The notes: generated by a model from the sequence alone, not told the origin. DNA of 39,756 bases from Caballeronia megalochromosomata (GCA_001580565.1 LRBF01000231.1:1-39756); one strand, 5' to 3'; counted from the first letter of the stretch, positions 25,144-33,388 are shown. Numbers and translations are program-made.

Positions 25144-26820
25144 TTAAGCGTGAGCCTGGCGCGATGCGTACACGCGCTCCTTGAAGGGCGCCATGCCGAT
25201 GCGGCCGAACGTGTCGATGAAGCGCTCGCCTTCGATGCGGTTGTCGACGAAGGTATCGACCACTTGCGAGATCACGTCGGGCATCTCTTCGGCCGAGAAC
25301 GACGGGCCGATCACCTTGCCCAGATGCGCGCCTGTCGCGCCCGAGCTCTGCTCGCCGCCGAGCGTCACCTGGTACCACTCCGAGCCGTCCTTGTCGACGC
25401 CCAGAATGCCGATGTTGCCCACGTGGTGATGACCGCACGCGTTGATACAGCCCGAAATGTTCAGCGACATGTCGCCGAGATCGTGCACGTAGTCGAGATC
25501 GTTGAAACGGTCTTGAATGGCGAGCGCGATCGGAATCGACTTCGCGTTCGCGAGCGAGCAGAAGTCGCCGCCCGGGCACGCGATGATGTCGGTCAGAAGG
25601 CCGATGTTCGCCGTCGCGAAACCCAGCGCCTTCGCGCGTTCCCAGACCGTGTGCAGGTCGCGCTTCTTCACGTTGGCGAGAATCAGGTTCTGCTCGTGCG
25701 ACACGCGGATTTCGCCGAACGAGAACTCGTCGGCGAGCGCGGCGACGTCGTCCATCTGCTGATCGGTAGCGTCGCCCGGTGCGATATGGCGCTGCTTGAG
25801 CGACAACGTCACCGACGCATAGCCCGGCACCTTGTGCGGGCGCACGTTGCGCTCGACCCAGCGCGCGAACGGCTTGCTTTCGATCAGATGCTTTTCATAC
25901 GAGGCATCGGTATCCGCGAGCTTTTCGTAGACGGGCGGCGCGAAGAACTTCGACACGCGATCGACTTCTTCCTGCGTGATCGTCGACGGGCCGTCCTTCA
26001 GATGCTGCCACTCTTCCTCGACCTGCTTCGAGAACTTCTCCGCCGACAGCGCCTTCACGAGAATCTTGATGCGCGCCTTGTACATGTTGTCGCGGCGGCC
26101 GTAGCGGTTGTACACACGCAGCACGGCTTCGCAATAGGTGATCAGGTGCTGCCACGGCAGATCGCGCTTGATGATCGCGCCGACGATCGGCGTGCGGCCG
26201 AGACCGCCGCCCGCGAGAATGTCCATCACGACTTCGCCCTGCGCGTTCTTCTTCAGATACACGCCAAGGTCATGGATCTGCACGGCCGCGCGGTCTTCCG
26301 CCGAGCCGTTGACCGCGATCTTGAACTTGCGCGGCAACCATGCGAATTCCGGATGGAACGTCGACCACTGGCGCAGGATTTCCGACCACGGACGCGGATC
26401 GACCTGCTCATCGGGCGCGACACCGGCGAACTGGTCGGCAGTGATATTGCGGATGCAGTTGCCCGACGTCTGGATCGCGTGCATCTGCACCGAAGCCAGC
26501 TTGCGCAGGATTTCCGGCGTTTCTTCGAGCTCGACCCAGTTGAACTGGATGTTCGTGCGCGTCGAGAAGTGACCGTAGCCGCGATCGTGCTCGCGCGCGA
26601 TGGTGGCGAGCATGCGGAGCTGGTCGCTGCGCAGGTTGCCGTACGGAATCGCGATGCGGTGCATGTACGCGTGACGCTGCATGTACAGGCCGTTTTGCAG
26701 ACGCAGCGGACGGAATTCCTCTTCGGTCAATTCGCCCGACAGCCGGCGGCGGACCTGGTCAGCGTACTGCGCGACACGTTCGTCGACGATGCGTTGGTCG
26801 ATCTGATCGTATTGGTACAT
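25144..26820 (-). CDS. cysI: Nitrite/sulfite reductase (siroheme) CysI
   Basis: A 558-residue siroheme and 4Fe-4S reductase. The cluster cysteines are visible in IIACPGGDFCSLANAKS and, about 40 residues later, NISGCINACGHHHVGN. The N-terminal ferredoxin-like half has GYGHFSTRTNIQFNWVELEE. It reduces sulfite to sulfide by six electrons. The upstream cysJ flavoprotein is absent, so ferredoxin or another donor must serve. It is the first gene of the operon down to cobA and is divergent from the CysB-type regulator. The sequence alone does not exclude nitrite reductase, but the context is sulfur. Confidence 0.95.
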   Translation of the reverse strand: MYQYDQIDQRIVDERVAQYADQVRRRLSGELTEEEFRPLRLQNGLYMQRHAYMHRIAIPYGNLRSDQLRMLATIAREHDRGYGHFSTRTNIQFNWVELEETPEILRKLASVQMHAIQTSGNCIRNITADQFAGVAPDEQVDPRPWSEILRQWSTFHPEFAWLPRKFKIAVNGSAEDRAAVQIHDLGVYLKKNAQGEVVMDILAGGGLGRTPIVGAIIKRDLPWQHLITYCEAVLRVYNRYGRRDNMYKARIKILVKALSAEKFSKQVEEEWQHLKDGPSTITQEEVDRVSKFFAPPVYEKLADTDASYEKHLIESKPFARWVERNVRPHKVPGYASVTLSLKQRHIAPGDATDQQMDDVAALADEFSFGEIRVSHEQNLILANVKKRDLHTVWERAKALGFATANIGLLTDIIACPGGDFCSLANAKSIPIALAIQDRFNDLDYVHDLGDMSLNISGCINACGHHHVGNIGILGVDKDGSEWYQVTLGGEQSSGATGAHLGKVIGPSFSAEEMPDVISQVVDTFVDNRIEGERFIDTFGRIGMAPFKERVYASRQAHA

Positions 26821-26913
26821 TCGGGGGCCCCAAGTTCTTTTAAAGGCACGGCGTCCTAGGTTACGTCGCGCGTCTCGTCCATCGAATATCCATTGAGTCC
26901 CTGGCGCCGGAGC

Positions 26914-26928
26914 CGTTCAGACTGAACG
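26914..26928 (-). promoter_or_regulatory. Inverted repeat in the cysI 5' region
   Basis: CGTTCAG-A-CTGAACG is a perfect 7-bp inverted repeat about 95 bases upstream of the cysI ATG. It might be an operator or a hairpin in the leader RNA. No protein is known to me to bind it, and the assignment is open. Confidence 0.35.
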
Positions 26929-26970
26929 CTCATTTGCTTATGACGGATAGAGATATGGATATTGGAAAAA

Positions 26971-27000
26971 TTGGACTGATAGTAAAGAACCTGCTATATA
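26971..27000 (+). promoter_or_regulatory. Candidate promoter of the CysB-type regulator gene, in the cysI divergent region
   Basis: TTGGAC (26971-26976), an 18-base spacer and TATATA (26995-27000) make a fair sigma70 promoter for the regulator gene at 27059. The surrounding 26935-27055 is clearly AT-rich and holds repeated GATA-like words (GATAGAGATATGGATATT), a reasonable landing site for CysB-type proteins controlling cysI in the other direction. The cysI promoter itself I cannot place. Confidence 0.5.
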
Positions 27001-27058
27001 TTGCAAACGACTGAAAAATTACTTTGATATGCCCGGTAGTAATAAACAAAGGTTATAA

Positions 27059-28000
27059 ATGAATCTGCACCAGTTCCGCTTCGTGCGCGAGGCCGTCCGG
27101 CAGAACTTCAACCTGACGGAAGCGGCGAAGGCACTGTATACATCGCAGCCAGGCGTCTCGAAGGCGATCATCGAGTTGGAGGACGAACTGGGCGTCGAGA
27201 TCTTCACGCGGCACGGGAAACGCGTGAGATCGCTGACCGAACCGGGGCGCATCATCCTCGCGTCGGTCGAGAAAATATTGCAGGAAGTGGAGAGTCTGAA
27301 GCGCGTCGGTAAGGATTACGCGGCGCAGGATCAGGGCAACCTCGTCATCGCCGCTACGCACACGCAGGCGCGCTACTCGCTGCCGGCCGCGATCGCGGAG
27401 TTCAAAAAGCGCTTCCCGAAAGTTCACCTTTCGATTCTGCAAGGCAGTCCGACGCAGGTGGCCGAGATGGTCATTCACGATCAGGCGGATATCGCCATCG
27501 CGACCGAGGCGATCGCCAACTATAAGGAACTGGTCTCGCTGCCCTGCTTTCAGTGGCAACACCTCGCCGTCATGCTGCCGGATCATCCGCTGCTCGAGCG
27601 CAAGACGCTCACGCTCGACGATCTCGCGCAATTCCCGATCATCACCTACGAAGCGTCGTTCGCCGGGCGCACCAAGATCAATCAGGCGTTCGCCCTGCGC
27701 AATCTGACCCCGGACATCGTGCTCGAAGCCATCGACGCGGACGTGATCAAGACTTACGTCGAACTGGGGCTCGGCGTGGGAATTCTCGCGGATATCGCGT
27801 TCAATCCGGAGCGCGACAAACATCTGCGCGCGATGCCCGTCGGCCATCTGTTCGGCACCAACGTCACGCGGCTCGCGCTCAAACAGGGCGCGTATCTGCG
27901 CAGCTATGTGTATACGCTCGTCGAGTTGCTGTCGCCGTCGCTGAACCGCAAGCTGATCGAGCAGGCGCTGTCGGGCGAGCACGAGAGCTACGAGCTCTGA
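27059..28000 (+). CDS. cysB: CysB-type LysR transcriptional regulator
   Basis: A 313-residue LysR protein of the CysB/Cbl branch. It starts MNLHQFRFVREAVRQNFNLTEAAKALYTSQPGVSKAIIELE, the CysB-type winged helix. The effector domain contains TTHTQARYSLP-like ATHTQARYSLPAAIAEFKKRFP and GSPTQVAEMVIHDQADIAIATE, typical of CysB. It should sense sulfur status (O-acetylserine derivatives, sulfate or APS in relatives) and activate the divergent cysI operon. CysB and Cbl cannot be told apart firmly by eye. AAAGG a few bases before the ATG is the ribosome binding site. Confidence 0.92.
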   Translation: MNLHQFRFVREAVRQNFNLTEAAKALYTSQPGVSKAIIELEDELGVEIFTRHGKRVRSLTEPGRIILASVEKILQEVESLKRVGKDYAAQDQGNLVIAATHTQARYSLPAAIAEFKKRFPKVHLSILQGSPTQVAEMVIHDQADIAIATEAIANYKELVSLPCFQWQHLAVMLPDHPLLERKTLTLDDLAQFPIITYEASFAGRTKINQAFALRNLTPDIVLEAIDADVIKTYVELGLGVGILADIAFNPERDKHLRAMPVGHLFGTNVTRLALKQGAYLRSYVYTLVELLSPSLNRKLIEQALSGEHESYEL

Positions 28001-28055
28001 ATAAAATGGCGGCGCACGCTGCCTCAAAAAATTCCCTCCCTTGGAGACCTTTCCG

Positions 28056-29216
28056 ATGATGTTGTCGAAGCTCTCGCGCCGGCTTGCTGCCGGCGTCGTC
28101 TTGTCTGTAATCGCAGCAGCCGCGCATGCGCAACTGAAAGTCGGCATCGACCTGTCGAGCACGGGCCCCGCCGCCGCCATCGGCATCACCAGCAAGAACG
28201 CGATGCTGATGTGGCCGAAGACCATCGCCGGGCAGAACGCGGAGTACATCATCCTCGACGATGGCTCGGACCCGGGCGCGGCCGTGCGCAACATCCGCAA
28301 GCTCATCAGCGAGGATCATGTCGACGTGATCGTCGGGCCGAATATCACGCCTGCCGCACTGGCGGCGCTCGATCCGGTCGCCGAATCCGAAACGCCGATG
28401 ATCACGCTGATCGGCTCGGCTTCGGTCGTGGAACCGCAGGAAGGCAAGAAGGTCTGGGCGTTCAAGATGGCGCAGACCGACCGCGCGATGGCCGACGTGA
28501 TGACGCGCTACATGGCGAATCACGGCGTGAAGACGGTCGGGTTCATCGGCTTCGCGGACAGCTATGGCGATAGCTGGCTCAACGAGTTCACCAAGTTCGC
28601 CGATCTTCGCCATATCAGGATTGTCGCGAGCGAACGCTTCAACCGGACCGACGCGAGCGTCACCGGCCAGATTCTCAAGCTGATGGCCGCGAAGCCAGAC
28701 GCGGTGCTGATCGCCGGCGCGGGCACGCCGACGGTGCTGCCGCAGCGCACGCTCGTCGAGCGCGGCTACAAGGGCGCGATCTATCAGACGCACGGCATCG
28801 CGACGCCGGAGTTCATCAAGCTCGGCGGCAAGGATGTAGAAGGCACGCTGTTCCCGACGCAGCCGGTCGTCGTCGCCAGGACGCTGCCGGCGGATCATCC
28901 GTCGAAGAAGGCCGCGCTCGCGTTCGTGAGCGCCTATGAGGAAAAGTACGGCAAGGGCACGGTCACCCAATTCGCGGGCGATGCGGCGGGCGTCTATCCG
29001 CGCCTCCAGGACGCCGTGGCGCGCGCGCTGAAGACGGCCAGGCCGGGCACGAAGGAATTTCGTGTTGCGCTGCGCTCGGAGCTGGAGCACGCGCATGAAC
29101 TGGTCGTGCCGAACGGCGTCGTGAATACGAGTGCGACCGATCACGTCGGTCTGGATCAGCGCGCAAGCGTGATGGGCGTGATCAGGAACGGCGCATTCAC
29201 GTATCTCGCCCAGTAA
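28056..29216 (+). CDS. ABC transporter substrate-binding protein, LivK type
   Basis: A 386-residue periplasmic binding protein of the leucine/isoleucine/valine-type (type I fold). Residues 1-26 are a signal peptide (MMLSKLSRRLAAGVVLSVIA, cleavage after AHA). The mature part opens QLKVGIDLSSTGPAAAIGITSKNA, typical of the family. GGAG at 28043-28046 precedes ATG 28056; the longer TTG start at 28041 is not needed. No permease or ATPase genes of the system lie nearby, so it is an orphan here. It follows the CysB-type gene by 55 bases on the same strand; sulfur-linked regulation is possible but not shown. Ligand unknown. Confidence 0.9.
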   Translation: MMLSKLSRRLAAGVVLSVIAAAAHAQLKVGIDLSSTGPAAAIGITSKNAMLMWPKTIAGQNAEYIILDDGSDPGAAVRNIRKLISEDHVDVIVGPNITPAALAALDPVAESETPMITLIGSASVVEPQEGKKVWAFKMAQTDRAMADVMTRYMANHGVKTVGFIGFADSYGDSWLNEFTKFADLRHIRIVASERFNRTDASVTGQILKLMAAKPDAVLIAGAGTPTVLPQRTLVERGYKGAIYQTHGIATPEFIKLGGKDVEGTLFPTQPVVVARTLPADHPSKKAALAFVSAYEEKYGKGTVTQFAGDAAGVYPRLQDAVARALKTARPGTKEFRVALRSELEHAHELVVPNGVVNTSATDHVGLDQRASVMGVIRNGAFTYLAQ

Positions 29217-29228
29217 GTTCCGAGCTTG

Positions 29229-29270
29229 CGAAAACGCCGCCGTCGCTGCTTGCCGGCGGCGGCGTTTTCG
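29229..29270 (+). terminator. Intrinsic terminator after the LivK-type gene
   Basis: CGAAAACGCCGCCG and its exact complement CGGCGGCGTTTTCG form a 14-bp stem around an internal segment TCGCTGCTTGC plus CGG. The T-run is part of the 3' arm. It lies 13 bases after the stop codon and just before tRNA-Leu. Confidence 0.82.
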
Positions 29271-29331
29271 GTCATAATCACCGACTCGATTGGCTTGTTG
29301 CTGCGGTGTATTGTGGTACGAGCCGATTCAG

Positions 29332-29416
29332 GCCCAGGTGGTGAAATTGGTAGACGCAGGGGACTCAAAATCCCCCGCCGCAAGGCGTGCCGGTTCGATT
29401 CCGGCCCTGGGCACCA
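29332..29416 (+). tRNA. tRNA-Leu (anticodon CAA)
   Basis: Acceptor arms GCCCAGG and CCTGGGC pair fully, followed by ACCA encoded in the DNA. The D region has GGTGAAATTGGTAGACGC, the anticodon stem GGGGA/TCCCC holds loop CTCAAAA with anticodon CAA, a long variable arm CGCCGCAAGGCG marks a class II leucine tRNA, and the T arm is GCCGGTTCGATTCCGGC. It reads UUG codons. A tRNA gene can serve as an integration site, and an AT-richer patch follows. Confidence 0.97.
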
Positions 29417-29433
29417 GGATTTTCTGAAAGAAA

Positions 29434-29459
29434 GCCGCTCCGTGTGAGCGGCTTTTTTG
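29434..29459 (+). terminator. Intrinsic terminator after tRNA-Leu
   Basis: GCCGCTC-CGTGT-GAGCGGC is a perfect 7-bp stem (with AAA before it pairing partly with the T-run) followed by TTTTTTG. It lies 18 bases after the tRNA CCA end. Confidence 0.9.
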
Positions 29460-29511
29460 CGTCTGGGGCGGACGTGTTCCGCTGCGTTTCCGGATGCGCG
29501 CCCTAGCGCTT

Positions 29512-29673
29512 TCATTCGACGCCCGAGCGCCGTTCTGCTCCGTCCTCAGGACCCTCCTTGTCGAAATGGCGAAACAGCCAGTCGACCAGAACCGGTACGC
29601 CAAATCTGGCGAACGCGCACGCGACCACGACCGGCCAATACTCCCGAAAGAATCCCAACACGAAGTTCAACAT
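29512..29673 (-). CDS. Small membrane protein, 53 residues
   Basis: An open frame of 53 codons beginning MLNFVLGFFREYWPVVVACA. Its ATG lies inside the end of the upstream gene (7-base overlap, ATGTTGA), so it is probably translated by coupling. Residues about 13-34 (WPVVVACAFARFGVPVLVDW) can form one membrane helix, followed by a charged tail rich in Glu, Asp and Arg. I do not recognise it. It is short enough to be missed by automatic tools. The overlap with the gene ahead and the membrane character make it credible. Confidence 0.6.
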   Translation of the reverse strand: MLNFVLGFFREYWPVVVACAFARFGVPVLVDWLFRHFDKEGPEDGAERRSGVE

Positions 29674-30089
29674 TTCGCCACCCTAGCCTTGCTTTCATTC
29701 AACGCAATTGAAAATATGTAGTAGACCAAAGCATTCCGTAGCGGATGCAGTGGCAAGATTGCTCTGACGTCCTCGCTAAACGAAGCCGCGAGCAAGTATA
29801 TCCACAGAAGCACGCCAATCAGAGAGGCGAAAATTCCCATATTTGCGATAAATATCGCCCGCCCGATTCGGTGTCTCGATGATGCCCAGAGTCCGCTGCG
29901 CATTTCACCGGGCAGCACCGCCAGCGCGATGTTCAAACTGACGCTGGAGGCAACGAGCGAGATCGGAAAGAAATCGTCCCTCCCGGGCTGCTTCAGCGCC
30001 ACGCGCAGGATGTATTCGATCGCGCCCATAAAGAGCGGCAGTCCGACTATCAACTGCCGCGCCGTCGCGTCAAAGCCGTTCGATTGCAT
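29667..30089 (-). CDS. Hypothetical four-helix membrane protein
   Basis: A 140-residue protein of unknown function with hydrophobic segments at about 12-32, 41-60, 76-102 and 117-130. The start at 30089 is chosen because AAAGGA lies 8 bases upstream on the minus strand; in-frame ATGs further upstream overlap or precede that site. The DNA is less GC-rich than its surroundings, which suggests acquired sequence. Its 3' end overlaps the small membrane-protein gene at 29512-29673, so the two form a unit. No homologous family comes to mind. Confidence 0.68.
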   Translation of the reverse strand: MQSNGFDATARQLIVGLPLFMGAIEYILRVALKQPGRDDFFPISLVASSVSLNIALAVLPGEMRSGLWASSRHRIGRAIFIANMGIFASLIGVLLWIYLLAASFSEDVRAILPLHPLRNALVYYIFSIALNESKARVAKC

Positions 30090-30162
30090 TGTGATCATCC
30101 TTTCGTACCTGACGACCCTCAATTTCGCCCGCGCAAACCTTTGCGGGAAGTCATCCGGATGG

Positions 30163-30378
30163 CTATCTCACGTCAATTCGGGCGTCCGCGTGACGATCTC
30201 CCGAATGTGCGCCATCGCGTAGACGGACTGCGCCGCACTCGCAAAAATGAATCACCATCGGCATCAGAACCCCGGCGCGCGGAGCATCACGGGGATGCTC
30301 GCTCGCGCAGCGCCCGCATTTCGGGTTGCTTAGGACTTTCTCGATGACGTGACCCGCTCGCGCGAACCGTCGAGCCAT
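30163..30378 (-). CDS. Possible small Cys-containing protein
   Basis: A 71-codon frame containing NPKCGRC and, about 25 residues later, IHFCECGAVRL, so two pairs of cysteines are spaced as in a zinc ribbon. No good Shine-Dalgarno precedes the ATG. It is divergent from the zinc-ribbon gene at 30399, whose start is 20 bases away. The Cys pattern is more than expected from a shadow frame, but I do not recognise the protein, and it may be non-coding or a decayed gene. Confidence 0.35.
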   Translation of the reverse strand: MARRFARAGHVIEKVLSNPKCGRCASEHPRDAPRAGVLMPMVIHFCECGAVRLRDGAHSGDRHADARIDVR

Positions 30379-30398
30379 AACTCGAAGAAGAGTACGAC

Positions 30399-32099
30399 AT
30401 GAATCGACCTGAATACGCGCTGTCGCTCGACTCCGTCATCTGCCAGCGCTGCAACCACGTTTCACCCGCCGAGGAAGACACCTGCCCGTCCTGCGGCGCC
30501 GATCGTCAGGGCGCGATTTTCACGAGCCGCGCGGAACCCCGCGCGAACGTGCCGGTGCCCGCGCAGCTCGACATCCTCGACTGGGATGACAGCCACTGGA
30601 TACAACGCTTCGTGCGCCGCAGGATGCTGACCTCCTATCCGAACTTCATCGAGCCCGGCGATTCGCAAGAGCAGCGCCGCAAGCCCGCACGCACGGGCAT
30701 CGCGGTGCTGGTCGGCAGCGTGGTCGCGAGCATCGCGGTCGGCGGCTACTTCTATGAACGTCTGGACGACAACGCCCCGCCGGTGAGCACGGAGCCTGGC
30801 ATCAGCGTGGCTGGCTCGATTCACGAACGCGCATCCGCAGCGCCCGGCGCAGACCCCGCGCGGCATGCATCGTTGATGCGGTCCAAAGCGGACTCGACGA
30901 ATGCACAGGCCGCCACGCCCGCGTCATCGGCGATGGCGACGGCGAAAACGAGCCATGCACGCGAAGAACACGCGTCCGGCGCGCCGGGCGTTCCGGTAGC
31001 CTCGCATGCGGCGACGGAAACCGCCTCGATCGCACCACGCGTCGAGCCGCGCGCCGCCGTCGCCGTCGCGAGCGCGCCTGCATCGGGCAGCACGCTGGCA
31101 GCCACTGCGAGCGCGAAGCCACCGATACCCGCCGCGCCGGCGACACACGCGACGGCGAGCGCGCCTGCGCCGATCATCGCGCCGTCGATCGCGGTAGCCG
31201 CGGCGAAGCCCGCACCGCCGAATATGACGTCGAGCCCGCCTGCGCCCATCGTCGCGCCGTCGATCGTGGTTGCCGCGACGAAGCCCGCAGCCCCGAACAC
31301 GACGACAAGCGCGCCATCGACCGCAGTCGCCTCGGCGAAACCTTCAACGCCGAACACGATGTCGAGCCCAGCCGCTTCGGTCGCCGCGACCGCGCCGTCG
31401 ATCAAACCGGCGACGCCCGTCATCGCATCGGCGCAAAAACCCAGCACGACACTGACCGCAGCCTCGCCGATCCCGTCCAAACCGGCGACGCAAGCGCCCG
31501 CACCCGTCGCTCGCACGACCGAACAACCTCGAAGCATCCCGACGATCGCCGCAGTCGAAAAGCCCGCCGCGCGCCCGACGCCGCCGGTCGCCGACCCGCT
31601 TCCCGCAGCCGTCGCGCGCAGCATCGCGTCGCTCCAGCAAGCGCTCGCCAGCCGCGATCTCACGGCCGCGCGCCGTCACATGCGCGGCCTCTATGCGAGC
31701 GAGCCGCGCAGTCCGGAAATCCAGCAGCTCGCGGCCGAATTGTCGCGTCAGGAACGCGCACGCGACGGCGCGATGGCGAGCGCCCGCAATTGCGCCGCGA
31801 ACATGGACCCGGCGTGCGCATTGCGCAATGCGCGCCGCGCGGTGGCGCTCGACCCGCGCAATGGGCAAACGCAGGCAACCCTGCGCCGCGCGCTCGCGGT
31901 GCAGAACGAAACCAATACGGAGTACTTCCGGCAAGCCAGCGGCATACCGAAGCCGACCGTCCCGGCGATGACCTTCGACGGCCGCTGGAGCGCGGGCAAC
32001 CGCCATCCCGCGATGTCGGGCGACGATGACGATTCGCGCTTCACGCTCTTTGGCGCTGGCGTGCCGGTGGTGTCGAGGGGACGCGGCGACGCGCACTGA
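30399..32099 (+). CDS. Zinc-ribbon, single-pass, Ala/Pro-rich protein
   Basis: A 566-residue protein with four parts. Residues 15-32 are a zinc ribbon (CQRC and CPSC). Residues 100-119 form one membrane helix (GIAVLVGSVVASIAVGGYFY). Residues about 130-395 are low-complexity Ala/Pro/Ser/Thr sequence with imperfect repeats of roughly 26 residues (IIAPSIAVAAAKPAPPNM, then IVAPSIVVAATKPAAPNT). The end, about 395-510, is helical and TPR-like (LTAARRHMRGLYASEPRSPEIQQLA, in parts). I infer an N-in cytoplasmic ribbon and a periplasmic spacer. Function is unknown. The repeat region may vary in length between strains. Confidence 0.82.
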   Translation: MNRPEYALSLDSVICQRCNHVSPAEEDTCPSCGADRQGAIFTSRAEPRANVPVPAQLDILDWDDSHWIQRFVRRRMLTSYPNFIEPGDSQEQRRKPARTGIAVLVGSVVASIAVGGYFYERLDDNAPPVSTEPGISVAGSIHERASAAPGADPARHASLMRSKADSTNAQAATPASSAMATAKTSHAREEHASGAPGVPVASHAATETASIAPRVEPRAAVAVASAPASGSTLAATASAKPPIPAAPATHATASAPAPIIAPSIAVAAAKPAPPNMTSSPPAPIVAPSIVVAATKPAAPNTTTSAPSTAVASAKPSTPNTMSSPAASVAATAPSIKPATPVIASAQKPSTTLTAASPIPSKPATQAPAPVARTTEQPRSIPTIAAVEKPAARPTPPVADPLPAAVARSIASLQQALASRDLTAARRHMRGLYASEPRSPEIQQLAAELSRQERARDGAMASARNCAANMDPACALRNARRAVALDPRNGQTQATLRRALAVQNETNTEYFRQASGIPKPTVPAMTFDGRWSAGNRHPAMSGDDDDSRFTLFGAGVPVVSRGRGDAH

Positions 32100-32208
32100 C
32101 ACACATCGAAACATCCACGCGTGTTGCGAACGGAATAAGCCGCGAGGCACATCCGTTTAGAGGTGACGAACGAACTGACGGCGCACCGCTGCCGAAGGAG
32201 TCACCATC

Positions 32209-33309
32209 ATGCAATCCGGATTGTGGAGCCGCCTCGCCGTCTGCGCCGCCGCGGTCATGACGTTGACGGGCCTCGCCTCGTGCGGCGGCGGCTCGAACGA
32301 CAACATGCCGGCGGCGGTGACGCGCTTCAAGATGTCGATCGTCGTATCCGATGGCGCCGTGTCCGCGCCGCACACGGACCCGAACCTGAAGAACGGCTGG
32401 GGCGTCGCGTTCAATCCGAACGGCTTCGTGTGGGTCGCCAATAACGGCACGCAGAAGGCCACGCTCTACGACGGCAATGGCGTCGTGCAATCGCTCGTCG
32501 TCTCGATTCCTCCGACCGCGGCCGGCCCGGCCAATCCGACCGGAATCGTCTTCAACAAAGGACCCGACCTCATGCTCGCGCGCAACGGCAAGTCGGGCGT
32601 CGCCGCGTTCATCTTCGCGGGCGAAGGCGGTTCGATCACCGCGTGGGCGCCCGCCGTCGACATGACGCACGCGTTCACCGTCGTCGATTCGAGCGCGTCG
32701 GGCGCGATCTATAAAGGGCTGGCGCTCGCCACTACGGCGGCGGGCGGACATCGCCTCTATGCCAGCGACTTCCACAACAACAAGATCGATGTCTTCGACG
32801 GCACGTTCACGAAGATCGTCGTGCCCGGAGGCTTCAAGGACACGCAGATTCCGGCGGGCTTCGCGCCCTTCGGCATCCAGGCGATCGGCTCGAAGATCTA
32901 CGTCACCTATGCGAAGCAGGACAGCGACGCCGAGGACGACGTGGCGGGCGCGGGCCTGGGCTTCGTCGACGTGTTCGACGTCGACGGCAACCTGATGCAG
33001 CGCCTCGTCGCGAACGGGCCGCTGAACGCGCCGTGGGGTGTCGCGCAGGCGCCCGGCAACTTCGGCACATTCAGCAACGACATTCTCGTCGGCAATTTCG
33101 GCGACGGCACGATCAACGCGTTCGATCCGGCGAGCGGCGCGTTCATGGGCCAACTCACCAACACGGACGGCACGCCGCTCGTGCAGCGCGGCCTGTGGGG
33201 CATCGCGTTCGGCAACAACCTGAACGCGCAGCCCTCCAACACGCTCTTCTTCGCCGCCGGACCCAACTTCGAAGCCGACGGCGTGTACGGCCGGATCGAC
33301 ATGCAATGA
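32209..33309 (+). CDS. TIGR03118-like lipoprotein with beta-propeller character
   Basis: A 366-residue exported protein. Residues 1-24 are a signal peptide ending in a lipobox (GLAS-C25), so it is probably a lipoprotein processed by Lgt. The rest has repeated WVANNGTQKATLYDGNG- and LVGNFGDGTINAFDPASG-type blades, as in the TIGR03118 family. Function is unknown in the family. AAGGAG at about 32196-32201 is the ribosome binding site. It is followed by a strong terminator, so it probably forms its own unit. Confidence 0.88.
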   Translation: MQSGLWSRLAVCAAAVMTLTGLASCGGGSNDNMPAAVTRFKMSIVVSDGAVSAPHTDPNLKNGWGVAFNPNGFVWVANNGTQKATLYDGNGVVQSLVVSIPPTAAGPANPTGIVFNKGPDLMLARNGKSGVAAFIFAGEGGSITAWAPAVDMTHAFTVVDSSASGAIYKGLALATTAAGGHRLYASDFHNNKIDVFDGTFTKIVVPGGFKDTQIPAGFAPFGIQAIGSKIYVTYAKQDSDAEDDVAGAGLGFVDVFDVDGNLMQRLVANGPLNAPWGVAQAPGNFGTFSNDILVGNFGDGTINAFDPASGAFMGQLTNTDGTPLVQRGLWGIAFGNNLNAQPSNTLFFAAGPNFEADGVYGRIDMQ

Positions 33310-33388
33310 TGAAGCGCACACCGCGTTTCCCTGGGCGATGACGCCGGCCCCGGACGCCCCTTCGTCCGAATGCGCATCGCCACGCTCG

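Noticed and set aside
26856..26933. 25-codon frame in the cysI leader as a possible leader peptide
   Set aside because: It has no ribosome binding site and no Cys or Met run that would make sense for sulfur control. The palindrome at its start better explains the sequence.
29332..30122. tRNA-Leu as attachment site of a genomic island
   Set aside because: I found no second copy of the tRNA 3' end in the window and no integrase gene nearby, so only a weak suspicion remains.
31150..31400. Repeats in the Ala/Pro-rich gene as a CRISPR array
   Set aside because: The units are imperfect, adjacent, and translate in frame into a low-complexity protein region; there are no unique spacers.
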